Assembly (NCBI RefSeq): GCF_011077185.1 | Contig: NC_048926.1 | Coordinates: forward strand, 37,152,058-37,216,057 | Direction: 5' to 3' | Length of the DNA stretch: 64,000 bases | From: Oxyura jamaicensis | Lineage: Eukaryota; Chordata; Aves; Anseriformes; Anatidae | In this document: positions 49,940 to 61,998 of the stretch, piece after piece | How positions within the stretch are numbered: position 1 is the stretch's first letter | Layout of the letters: each line of letters opens with the position of its first letter | Notes under the pieces: generated by a model | The model's database searches: none | What the model was told of the DNA's origin: nothing | The model's input: the letters and a program-made list of their open reading frames with translations, nothing else | Program-made: the position numbers and the translations under genes

Positions 49940-51626
49940 AGGAAATGGGAGAGCTGGTCACCTGGGATATGGAGAAGGCTGAGGTACTCAATGACTATTT
50001 TGTCGCAGTCTTCACCAACAAGAAGAGCTCTAGCCACATGGCCAAGGACACAGAAGGCAAAGGCTGGGACTGGGAGAATGAAGAACCACCCTGTACAGGA
50101 GATGGTCAGGTTCAAGACCATTTAAGGAACCTGAAGGTGCACAAGTCCATGGGACCTGATGAGATGCATTTGTGGGTCTTGAAGGCAGACGTAGTTGCTA
50201 AGCCATTCTCCATCATACTTGAGAAGTTGTGGTAGTCCAGTCAAGTTCCCACTGACTGGAAGAAGGGAAACATAACCTTTAAAAAAAAAAAAAAAAAAAA
50301 AGAAAACCTGGGGAATTACAGGGCAGTCAGTCTCATCTCTGTGCCTGGCAAGATCATAGAGCAGATCCTCCTTCAAACTATGCTAAGGAACATGGAAAAT
50401 AAGGAGATGACTGGTGACAGCCAACATGGCTTCATTAAGGGCAGATCGTGCCCAACAAATCCGGTGGCCTTCTGTGACAGGGTTACAGCATTACTGGAGA
50501 GGGAAAGAGCAACTGTCATCATCTACATGGACTTCTGCAAAGCATTTGGCACTGTCACCCATGACATCGTTGTCTCTAAAATGGCGAGACATGGATTTGA
50601 TGTTTGGACCACTCGGTGGGGAAGGAAGTGGCTGGATGGCTGCACTCTATGAGTTGTGGTCAACGTCCAAGTGCAGGTCAGTAACGAGTGATGTTCTTCA
50701 GGGGTCAGTATTGGGACCTGCATGGTTTAATGTCTTTGTCAGTGACATGGATGAGGGATCAAGTGCACCCTCACCAAGTCTGCTGATGACATAAAGCTGT
50801 GTGGTGAAGAGGGAAGGAATGCCATCCAGAGGGACCTAGACAGGCTTGTGCAAACCTCATGAAGTTCAACAAGGTCAAGTGCAAGGTCCTGCATTTGGGA
50901 TGGGGCAATCCCAAGCACAAATACAGTGTGGGCAAAGAATGGATTGAGAGCAGCCCTGAGGAGAAGGACTTGGGGATATTGGTGGATAAGAAGCTCAACG
51001 TGAGCCAGGAATGTGCGCTTGCAGCCCAGAAAGCCAACTATATCACATCAAAAGCACCATGGCCAGCAGGGCGATGGAGACAATTCTCCTCCTCTGCTCT
51101 GTTTTTGTGAGACCCCAGGTGGACCACTGCATTTAGCTGTAGGGCCCCGGCACAAGAAGGACATGTACCTGTTGGAGCGAGTCCAGAGGAGGCCACAAAG
51201 ATGATCAAGGGGCTGGAGCACCTCTCCTACAAGGACAGGCTGAGGGAGTTGGGGTTTTTCAGCCTGGAGAAAAGAAGGATCTGGGGAGACCTTATTGCAG
51301 ACTTCAAGTATGAAAAAGGGAAGATGGGATGGGACTCTACCAGGGAATGTAGTGACTGGACAAGGGGTAAGTGCTTTAAACTTAAAAAGGGTAGATTTAA
51401 ATTAGATGTAAGGAAGAAATTCTTCACTCAGAGGGTGGTGAGGCACTGGAACAGGTTGCCCAGAGAAGCTGTGGAACACCTCCAGGGATGGGGCATCAAG
51501 ACCAGGCTGGATGGGACTTTAGGCAACCCAGTCTGGTGGGAGGTGTCCCAGCCCATGGCAGGGAGGTTGGAACTAAATGATCCTTAAGGTCCCTTCCAAA
51601 CCCAAACTATTCTATGATTCTGTGAA
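49940..51626 (+). mobile_element. CR1 LINE, 1.7 kb, reverse-transcriptase region to 3' end
   Basis: This plus-oriented copy, opposite to PIP5K1B, begins at the linker/RT junction (WDMEKAEVLNDYFVAVFTNK) and runs through PGKIIEQILLQTMLRN, DSQHGFIKGRSCPTNPV, YMDFCKAFGTVTHDI, QGSVLGPAWFNVFVSDMDEG and LEHLSYKDRLRELGFFSLEK to RHWNRLPREAVE. It ends with the terminal repeat attctatgattctgtga. The frame is broken several times. An A21 tract (50281-50301) replaces the short A-rich stretch normally before the NYRAVSLI motif. Confidence 0.95.
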
Positions 51627-54600
51627 ATACATATATTTTAAATAACAGTATGTGCATCTTAACCTTTCTTCTAGTAAATTACATGGGTTGATTTAAATGT
51701 AGGTGGTGCAATATCAAACTAAAAATGAACTAACACCAATTATATTTTCAATGGCTAACCCTGTGGCTTGCAAAAATTCTGTTAAACAGGACACCCACAT
51801 GTGTTCCTTGTCAGTTTTTCTTTTCTGTGGCCTCACCCTGGTGGGAAGTGCTCATGAGATAGCACACTTATCTGAAGGTGCAGGGAAGATGAGCTGCATC
51901 TCTTGATAACAAGCATTCAGCAAAGAGCAGTGTTGATATTCTGTGATGTAGCTGCTTACAAAAGAAATAGTCATAGTATAGTTGTGGATCCACACATAAC
52001 CTTCTTGTATATAAAAAGGGCAAAGAGAAGGAACAAAAGAAAAGAATATCAGCTCTCTCATATGACAGCAACTCTTTTTTTTCAAATCTGTAAATCACAA
52101 TAAATCATCTAACATTAAATGCTCCCAGCTTTGAAAACTAGCAAAGAGTATCAAATATCAGTGCTACCGTTCTTGGAAAAAGCTGCTCATTTATAACCCA
52201 TCAAAATGTGTTCAAGTGCTACTAACTGTATACAACAAATACACACTCATAGACCAGTGCTAATGTAGTTCAGGCACAACTTTGGCATATTCATTTCCTA
52301 CATATTATTTCAGGAAAACAATTGTTTCCCTTATGGTAGAAATAGGTATTATGGCTACCTGTACAAATAGGTGTGTGTTTGCTTTTTTCACATTGTGGGA
52401 TAAAGTCCAGTGGTAATATCCTTGCTTCTCACTGTATTTGCTGTATTTTTGGTTACTATTTACTCTATGCTAAGCAGTCTCCTGCAAAGGCAGCTGTAAA
52501 GCAGACCCGTGAATTGCAAACAACTTCAAAACAAGACAAGCCAGTGGTATCTGTGGAACAGCTGAATACACAGACATTTTCTTACGATGATGATATGACT
52601 GTTTAACAAACAACTGGAGATGCATTTAATGCAAGGGATCTCAGAGTCCTTTACGAATAGCTAAGTAGGTCTACAGGGTCATGTATCCACACAAGTATCC
52701 AGGGTATCTCAGGTTTACCAAGAATCTGATACTAACAGAAGTGGGCAAGACCAGTAGTTCACAATGAATATGGGGGTTTTGCTTTTTTTGCCACAGTATC
52801 ACCATTTCAAATACTATTTGTTTTGAAACAGGAAACTGTTTCCTCCTATTTTAGCTCTCACTCTACTCACAAACCACGAAACTTGGGTCATCCTGCATAT
52901 CTCTGTGACTGAAGCACTAAAAAAAGAGTATTTCTTTATAAAAGGTGTCTTCTTAGCTGTCTTGTGAAACTGCCCAATTGGAAACAAATACGCTTACATA
53001 AATTACACAACAACTAAGTGCAGATACAAACATTTGAATCTATTCACATGTAACTTTCAGAGTATTTTATACTACTTTAATTAAAAAGACACTGTTTGGC
53101 CCATCACAAAACCCATGATACCTGTCTGACATTTCTGAGGCCAAGTGTCAGTTTTCCCCATTTTCACAGGAAAAAAACATACCAGAAGACAGTACACTTC
53201 AGTCTCTGAGGTAGGGTAAAAGCCAGACTGCCTAAACATTGCCCAAGCTTTTACTTTTCTTAGTACTTTCCACTACTGATTTGGGCTGTCATTCAAATGC
53301 TACCTTACCACAGTATTAAGCTTTGGATATTAAGTAGCAGAAAGCACTGAATAATCTTTCATTAGCATCAGAAGAAAGCAATTTGCAATTGAACCAGTTC
53401 CTTGTACAGATGACTGTAGCTGCAGGGCACATTCAGGTCAACATGTAACAGACTTAATATTTTAATTAGAAACCACAACAAGCATTCATAACATACAGGG
53501 TCTAGATCCTGAAAATACAGCATATTAGTGAGGGAAGTGCACAAGACTGATTAACAGCTTGCTGTAAAAAGGTCAAAGACACAGCTGTGCTTAGCAGTGA
53601 CCTGTATCTGAGAAAACAAGAGATGAAGCCTGAAACATACTGCTTTTCTCCAAATGCTCTGAATTTCTGAAGCTGCATACTACTGACTAGCCAAAGTTGG
53701 CTGACAGTATGGAGTGGCTTGTCAAACCACTGCGGAAAGTGTGCCTACCTAAAAAGTGTTTGCTGGTATTGCTTAGGAAGCTGCCCACACTCCCAGCTCA
53801 CAGGAGCTGCACAGCCACATGGCTCAGAGACCAGCTTGAGCTCCACTGCCAGACACAGCTGGGCTGGTTAGCTCGGCACCAGGGCTTTCCAGCCATGGCC
53901 ACGCTATCTGGAACTACCTCTGAATTTAAATTAGATAGCTGTCAAAATACTACTGTATCCATATTGCACAAATGATTGATTTGGGAACAAAATGGGGCAC
54001 CAAGAGATGAACTAGTTCCAACAGAGGCCAGGGGCACTGAAGCATAATGCAGGAAGACAAGAAAAAGCCCCACACAGGTGAAATATGGGAGAGAGGAGGG
54101 AGGAGAGAGAGCAGGCAGGATGCACAACTTTCCCACTGAATCCTCCAGCCATTGCTGCTGTAGATAAGCACCAGATAAGCAACTCCCTGTTGTACTTTCA
54201 AAGCAGTGTTTAAAAGCAGTTTCCCCAGTGGTTTCAGCCTATGCAGGGAGTTAGGCTGAGACTTCAGGTGTTGTATCTTCAGAATCAACTGGGTCACTGC
54301 AAACTGCATTTGCTTTTTTAGCACAAAGGGCACATTTGCATAGTGCCATTTAAACTCAGTCTGGACTGTAGTTCTAAATACACCCTTTTATAGCAACCCC
54401 TATTAATACCTCACTTAACTCCCGAAAGCAACACAGTATAAACTCCATATAAAAAAAAAAAAAAAAAAAGAAAAAAAAGAAAAAAAAGGGAAAGTCACAA
54501 AAGGGACAATGTGAAGCAGAAAGTACCAAAGGCACTTTCCAACCTCCCCTGTTGCCACAATGTACAAATGAAAGCAAGCAACTTTGCAATTCAAATCCAC

Positions 54601-57600
54601 TCACTCTGCTAAGATACCCATACTTCACTGAGAGTCACTTCCTGAAACAAACATATAAATGAATCTGGGATAACCTATAACCCAATTAAACCCAGTTACA
54701 AAGTAACTCTGAGCCAGGCATAACCTGCAATCTGTGGGTTAATCCTGATTTACAACAGCTCCCACAGTAAGTAGTGCAATTATGTTCGATTCTGAACCGA
54801 CCATTTTTCCCTGCCTCCTTCCTCCCTCCTTCACTGTGAATTGTGCTGAAAGTGTTTTCCTATGGTTACCAAAGCTGGACAGTACTGAGGTTTACTTCAG
54901 GGGCTGAGGGAGATGCAGAGGCTATTTCTCTTTGGTCACTTACTATGTTTATAAACAACTGTTAGCTTGTTAGCTATTTTTCCCTAAAACAGCTCAAGTG
55001 ATATTGTTTTGCTCACTGGAACACAGCCTGCTGTTTTGCTGCATTTCTAATAGCTCAGGCCTATTTCATCACAGGCACTATGACAATGCTCATGTTGCTG
55101 TTAAAAGAGCAGGTGTGCCTGCGACTGTGCAAAACAAGTGTTCTCCCACTTCTCTTTCCAAATCACATCTGCCAGATCTGGATGTCACTGGGCAATATCA
55201 GCTAATACCCTGGTTGGAGTTGCAGCTAAATTATGTATACCCCAAGCAAGAGGAAAAATGTTGCTTCTTGCTTGGTAAGTGACTAATTTCAGTACCATGC
55301 TTGATGCACTACCTTGACATGTTCTCTTCCAGCTGCAGGTATTGGGCAAAAGGATTAGTTCACCTCAGCTTGCTCATGGATCCTCATAACCTCCCAGCAG
55401 TAGTCAGCCCACTGCATCTGCTGGTGTAACTAATTTGAACTTAGGTCTTTCAACCCTGACCAGTCAAAGCCAAAAACAAAAAAGGACCCAGAGAGGACAT
55501 ACAACCTTATCTTTTTACCTCCAGCTACGGTAATGAAGCCAACTACAGATATGACTCAGGAATTATGCATATAATGCCACTATTAAAGACTCAAAATGCC
55601 AGCACCCTTGGCCATCAGGAAAGAAGCCTGTATCATTACATGTAATACTAAATTATTATGATTTATGCAAATTAATAACACCTTGGATCAAAAATACTTT
55701 AGATGAATGTGCATGTTATGTGAAGACAAGTGAAAGACTTTAAATTTGAAATTTGTTTGTTAGTTTAAGAAATGAAGTGTCATGGTTGTTTTTAAGAGAC
55801 TGTTATGGACAGCCAATTCTTAGTTTCAGAGAAAGTATTACCAGCTAGGGTTATGTGTAGGAAGGCTCTTTGTTATAGGCAAGATGAGTTACTGTATTAT
55901 GTACTCCTGCTTACTAGACAGCTATTCAAAACCAAGAAGTCAGACCACTTGCTGATCCAGCCATTTCTTTCATTCATATCATTTTCCTTTTTTTTTTTTT
56001 TTTATGTATCTGTCTAGAAAGGTGCTACTAAAGCTTTTATTATAAATTTCATGTTACTGCAAATAGGCTATTACTTCAGCCTTTGTTCTCTTTCTCAGCC
56101 AGAAGGGATCACTCCTCATTCTCCCCTAAAACCAGTACCAAACAAACAAGGAAATCTCTTTTCTGAGTGTACAAGCATGAAAGTTTCATAGGTGACTACA
56201 AACCATTTTATCTTACTTGGCTTTTGAAAGAATGTTAAAAAAGATTAGACTTTTTTCCCCAAAAGCTTGGCTATATAATAAAACAGTTTTATCATGTATA
56301 TCTCATTGTGTTTCATGAACAACAAAGTCAGTATCACAGCCAAACAAACAATTACAGAATCCTGCACAGCTGTCACAGTTGCATAGTTAACAAATATGAT
56401 GGCTCATTCCATTTTTCAGAACAAAGAATACACTTATTTACATGATATGCAAATTTCTCAGTTGTAATTTGGATTCTTTAACGAAGAAAAAGTTGAGGTT
56501 ACAGTGTATGAAAACACATGCACATAGGCAACATATTGATGTCTATCTAATCCCCAAGAGAAAGAGTACAAAGTTGCATATGGACATTACAGTAAACAAC
56601 AGAACACAGGATATGGGATATCCTTGATTCCTACAAATGTAATGTAAATGCTTCTTTTCACACAAGAAATAACCCTACTCCTTAAAAGATATCACAGTTC
56701 AGAGGAAATTAGAAGTTGAAACTAGAAAATTTACAGAGATCAACTTCAACCTACTACAATTATTTTGTTCATTGTCAGTTTACGTTCCTGTTTAGTGACA
56801 TTAATAATCTCTAAATATTACTAGGAACAGTTTATGAAGTAACATTCAAATTGCAAATGAATCAGACTTAAAAAAGATTTTAAATATTCCCAGGTTCAGG
56901 AATTACTGCATAGATAGCATCTCCTTAAAAAATGATGGACACTACTAGTACTTAGTAATTCTGGAAGTCCAGACAACACCAAATAGAACACATCCTCCTG
57001 GTTTTGAAATATGTTTCCTATTTTCCTATACTTGCTTTATTTGTTCGTACCATAAGTAACTTGGAAGTTACATGACACTGTACATCAGCTTCTGAACCCA
57101 CCAAATGAAGATGACCTTGATTTCTCTCATCAGTGTAACTGTATTATTACAGATTCTATATCATCATTGCCAAATGCAAGGCAGTAATGGTGCACAACTT
57201 TTAGTCTGCTACTAGGAGCCAAACCTAGTCACAGGCTAAAATCCTGGCTAGAATGCTATACTAAAGCTAACATCTTATGTTACTCTTAACCCTATGGGAC
57301 TGGAATTTGCATTGATTTTGGTAACACCTCAACTGCATTGATTCTGATAACACCTCAATAAAATTGCAAGTATTATACTCAGTTTTTAGAGCACAAACTA
57401 TGTTTGTGAACTCTGGACATAATACTTGCTTGCGTATAGATCCATCAATCACTTTCAACTGTAGTTAACTTATTTAATTGAAAGTGTCACAATTATTTTC
57501 CTTCTCTAGATACAATATGCCTCAACTCTTCAGTTGAAGTGTGATTTTCTCCCTACCTTCATTTTCAATGACAACATGAAGACAGGAGCATTTTCAAGTT

Positions 57601-57726
57601 CTCCTATCTCAAGCTTACTCCAACCCCATTTTGTCAGAATTGTAAACCAATCCTTATTTGAAATATTTAGGTAGAGTTTCACTATGAAATTCTGCAAGAA
57701 AGTAATTTGAATAGCCTTGTCCTTAC
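51627..57726 (-). other. PIP5K1B: PIP5K1B 11.9-kb intron, proximal part
   Basis: This is intronic sequence with an A-rich tract at 54451-54487, a T run near 55989-56003 and a two-copy 26-bp tandem repeat at 57308-57359. There is no gene or recognised element. Confidence 0.85.
57308..57359. repeat. 26-bp tandem duplication
   Basis: Two adjacent copies of tgcattgatt..g.taacacctcaa differ at a few bases. Confidence 0.9.
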
Positions 57727-57857
57727 CTGGGTAGGAAGACACTTTCCACTACATAGAAGTCTTGCATAAGAACATCTCTGTCTGGTTTTGATGTAAGGTT
57801 TCCTACTGTGTATCCTATTCCAAGCTGGATAGCACCTTTAATAGCTGAGGATGCGGT
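57727..57857 (-). CDS. PIP5K1B: PIP5K1B coding exon, residues 24-67 (first in window)
   Basis: This 131-nt exon encodes the start of the PIP kinase catalytic region, beginning TASSAIKGAIQLGIGYTVGN and ending VVESVFLP plus two bases of a split Ser codon. The acceptor reads ttctatgcag on the minus strand and the donor is GTAAGG. This segment opens the conserved type I kinase core, containing the dimer and N-lobe elements of the family. It begins in phase 0, which agrees with a separate short N-terminal exon upstream. No methionine start lies within it. The open frame continues upstream past the splice site, but that part is intronic. Confidence 0.96.
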
Positions 57858-60800
57858 CTGCATAGAAAGTAAGAATTCAAGCATCAGTTTGCTACAAACA
57901 GATTTCTGTTCTTTATCAGTAATATAATATACTAAACATGTAATCGTTATCATAACAACAATGCTACATCATCTTTATCTCCTTGCCTTCAAGAGCAGAG
58001 AACTTTTATCCAGAGATGATTTTTTTTTTTTTTTTCAATTACAAGATTTAAAGAAATACTATGCTGTAGCAAAAGCCACAAAAAACTACTCTCTGGTTGT
58101 ACAGACTGAGAGCTTTAAAACTGTCTAAAGAATGCAGACATCAGGTTCTAACTTGGAGACTTCCAATATAATTAGACATCCAAACCACCTCCATAGTCTG
58201 ATACTGCATGCATTCTCTTCTGGAAAAAAAAAAAGTTACAGATTCTATGGAAATGTACACACATGCTAATATGTAAGTCACAATGCTGGCTGCTGTTCTA
58301 CATACAAATTCTGGATACAAATTTATTTACTAAGTTCTGGTTAGCAGTCAGTACAAGAGGTGCACTGACTGGGGGGAATCCAGAGAGAAACCGAAGTGAT
58401 GAGGAAAGAAAAATCTCTATAAAAATCTATGCACAGAGAGTGAAAGACTTAAGTGACTTAAATTCAAATAACAAGGTTTGAAGCGGACAGAAGAGTTCAA
58501 ATGGGCAGTGCCAGATTGTTTTAGACACCGTATACGCAAATTGAGCTCATCTCTGAAATTTTCTCATGCTGACTAGACAATCCTGCTTTGGTGGATAAAA
58601 AAAATGACAGAAGTGAGTCACGATAAGAAATTGCCCAAGAAAGGAACTCTTAAGAAAATATGAAAAGAGTGACTACAGGAAACAATTGGGAAGGCAAAGA
58701 AGGTTGTCAGGAAGGAAGTATCCTCCCTTAGCATGGCATATTTTCTCTAATTTGAAGACACTATTTTGATGCCTGTTTTCAGGTTTTATCTCCCACCCAC
58801 CAAACCAGAGACTGTATCAGCAAACAAAAAACACCAGAAGCTCCATGACCAGAACTATTGCAGCACTTGAACACAAACATTCAGAAATGAGTGGAATTAC
58901 ATAAGAGTTAATGTATACAAAACTACTTTTGTTTTAGTTCTCAGAACAGCTTATGCCAGAGTCACTGCTTATTTTTAGAAAAGAAAAGATGGAGATGTGT
59001 AGTTCCTCTGCATAACAAGCAGAACTTGCACTTTTATAACAGTTCTGAACAGGCAATTTGGTGGGAACAAATAATGCCACTATTCTTAGACTGATACTTT
59101 GACTAGTAAAAAGATTTGGCTTGTGTTGTAAGAAGATTCACATTTTTCTTTCCTAAAAAGGCCTCTATTCATGAATGATTAATGCCCAACAAAAGCAGTA
59201 ATTATGTAACTTTGACCAAACCAATACACATACAAAAAGAGTTTGTGCTTCATAGCTGGACCCCCATCCTGTTCACTGCCACAGGTAACAAAGGCAGGTA
59301 ACCCAGTAATGTGATTCCAAGAGGACAGTACTGGATCACCATTTTGGCACGTAAAAAAAAATTCTGCAGGATTTCTGCAAATACAGAATTTATCTACAAG
59401 GTTATTTTCTTGTGAATTTCCACTCCTATTAAGGGGTGACATTAGCAATCACCCATAATCACAGCACTGGGTTTAACAGAAAATCAATGTTATTAATTAT
59501 TCAGGATATTTTAAAAACTGTTTTCAAGCAAATTGATAGCAGTTACAGCATGCTGAAGGCAACTGCTGACCCAGGTCAATTGCTTATGAACTACTGTCAT
59601 GAGTTAACAACCCTCACAAAAGCTGGTCAACCAAGACTCCCTTACAAAAGGCTATTTTTTGTTTTCACAAACCTTAAAATGAAAACAAAACAGACCTTGG
59701 AATTTCTCTCAGTACAAATACCTGCTTTGGTCTATTGTTTATTATTATTATTATTTTGTGGATAAGAATGGAATCCAAGGAGGAGAAAAAGAGCTGCTCC
59801 TCAGGCTTTAGGGGAAATGTTCTTGATTCATCCATTTCACTGCTAAAACATATAAATATACATATATATATATTTATTGGAAGTCAGTGTCTACCAATGC
59901 AAATGGCAAATACCCACTCTCAGCATTCATTTTTCCCTACTCAGGCACCTCTTCCAATGCTATGAAAGCAGCAAAGTCTAGTTTCAAACCTAAAACCTTC
60001 ATATCTTTCAATTCCTCTTAAATACTCCCTACTGTAGAGAAAGCAATAAAGTTTAGCAATCTTCTGTGCCAAGAATTCTCCTTTGTAGAGACTAAAATAT
60101 TTATATACTGGTCTCATGCAGATGTTAACAAAATTGCTTTGGGCCCACGTATCAGCTGTAAGTGTGCAGCAACTCTTGGATCACTTACCATGTTATCATC
60201 ACCTTCTGAAGCTCTAAGAAATCAAAGAATGAGAATAACCAGGAAGATGAACAACTTCAGTTCATGAATTATATGCTCTGGAACTAACTGGATTCTTAGC
60301 AAATAATGTATACCCTGACAACTATCTTTGCTACCTGAAGTGGCATAACAAAACAAACACCTATCATCCTCCTTTTACTGATTAGGATATTACTACCTAC
60401 TGCACAGGGGCACTCAGTGTTGGGTTTTGTACTGACAATGAGACAAAAACCCATAAAAATGTGCCAGTTTCAAACTAGACTATTTTTTACTGACCCTAAT
60501 ACCACAAATCCTAACGTGTCAGGCTTGAATGTGTCTACCTCTGTAACATTAACAGCAGAAACTTGAATGGGCATAAGCATACATCCTCATTTTTCTCAGA
60601 TCAACTCAGATCCTAAGTGTTATTGACTTATAACAATACCTACTTCTAATACTGCTGTTGAAAAAAGAGATTTGCTGTCCACTCTCCAGCCCACAAAATA
60701 TATGCATGCTACCCATCACACTGTGCCACCAACAACGTCTATGTGGCCAGACAACAAGTTACAAAAGAGCTGATGGAACAGCAAGTTTTCAGGAGGATCA

Positions 60801-61504
60801 GTTCCCTGATACACATAAACAGTTATGTCAGCCGCCTAGCTGAATCCAAGTATCACACCCTCACAGCCTAAACCAAATTTCATGCTGTTTAAGGTTGTCC
60901 TTCTACTGGCTGAGGGAGCGTAAGTGAAATCTGAACTAGCAAAAAGCCTACCTCCTCAAAATTAACATGTCATCACTTCCTGAATACATCCTAACAAACA
61001 CTGAATGGCACACTAGCTCAGTTCTTTGTGTCATATGGCAATCACATTCTTGACTTGGTAGTGGGATTCCTGGGCTTCTTTTCAAGCCACAATCAGCATT
61101 CTCCCCAGCCTAGGTTTTCAACAAAAGTTATTTCAGGAGAGAAAATGTTTTCACATAAATTCAGGTTAAATGTAGATACTAAGACATAAGGCATGCAAGT
61201 ATATCAGTAAGGATAGCTACAATTCCTGCTGCCACAGAAATTGAGAAATTGCCCATTTCCCATACTTCTGCCCTTACCTCCTCCACCTATCTCTCCAGAA
61301 TGCCAGTATTTTCAAGCAGGTAGGGACAATTCTCTTCCACCTGCCACCAATCACCTGTTAAGTGGGAACAGTTCGGCAGAGGAAATGATACATTTCAGGA
61401 AGAGGTGCAACAGTGATAAAGTGCTCCAGGATCCTCCCAGACAGAATTCACCAGTCCCATTTAAATTAAACACAAGTGGGGTCACCCCATCTAGATTACT
61501 CTAT
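57858..61504 (-). other. PIP5K1B: PIP5K1B upstream intron
   Basis: This intron extends from the residue-24 exon towards the missing N-terminal exon. Apart from the 25-nt exon-like segment at 60189-60213, it has a T run near 58019-58035 and an (ATT)n tract near 59741-59756. Confidence 0.8.
60189..60213 (-). other. candidate 25-nt exon ending in ATG
   Basis: A long pyrimidine-rich tract ending gatttcttag precedes 25 nt that end in AACATG and are followed by the consensus donor GTAAGTGA. Joined to the exon at 57857 the final ATG would be in frame with Thr24, with A at -3. This could be a 5' exon for an N-terminally shortened isoform. Because 25 is not a multiple of three, inserting it between the normal N-terminal exon and residue 24 would shift the frame, so it could also be a poison exon or a chance match. 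Confidence 0.35.
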
Positions 61505-61998
61505 ATAGAACCACAGACTTGTAGAATGGTTTGGGCTGGCAGGGACTTTAAAGGCCACCTAATTCCAACCCCCCGCCATGGACAGGAACACCTCCCACCA
61601 GACCAGGTTGCCCAAAGCCCCATCCAGACTGGTCTTGAACACCTCCAGGGATGGGGCATCCACAGTTTCTCTGGACAACCTGTGCCAGTGCCTCATCACC
61701 CTCTGAGTAAAGAATTTCTTCTTTATATCTAATTTAAACCTACCCTTTTAAAGCCATTACCCTTTGTCCTGTCACTACACTCCCTGGTAAAGAGTCCTAT
61801 CCCATCTTTCTTGTAGGCCCCTTTAACATTCTTGAAGTCTGCAGTAAGGTCTCCCTCTCTACTCTGATCATTTCTGTGGCTCTCCTCTGGACTTTCTGGT
61901 CCATGTCTCTTTTGTGCTGGGGACCCCAGAACTGAACACAGTGCTCCAAGTGGGGTCTCAAAAACCAGAGCACAGAGGGAGAATCAGCTTCCTTTGAA
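61505..61998 (-). mobile_element. CR1 LINE 3' fragment with internal deletion
   Basis: This minus-oriented CR1 starts on the plus strand with the complement of the terminal repeat and runs through gcaacctgtgccagtgcctc-like 3' sequence. At about 61857 it skips from ggtctccct to ctctgatcatttctgtggc, losing roughly 75 bp that encode the LSYEERLREL stretch. It ends near 61998. Confidence 0.92.

Noticed and set aside
61250..61330. donor-like GGAGGAG/GTAAGG on the minus strand near 61275
   Set aside because: There is no convincing acceptor or N-terminal PIP5K1B coding sequence upstream of it.
61241..61732. 163-residue plus-strand open frame, longest after the CR1 frame at 31339-31932
   Set aside because: Its second half is reversed CR1 sequence and its first half has no recognisable domain.
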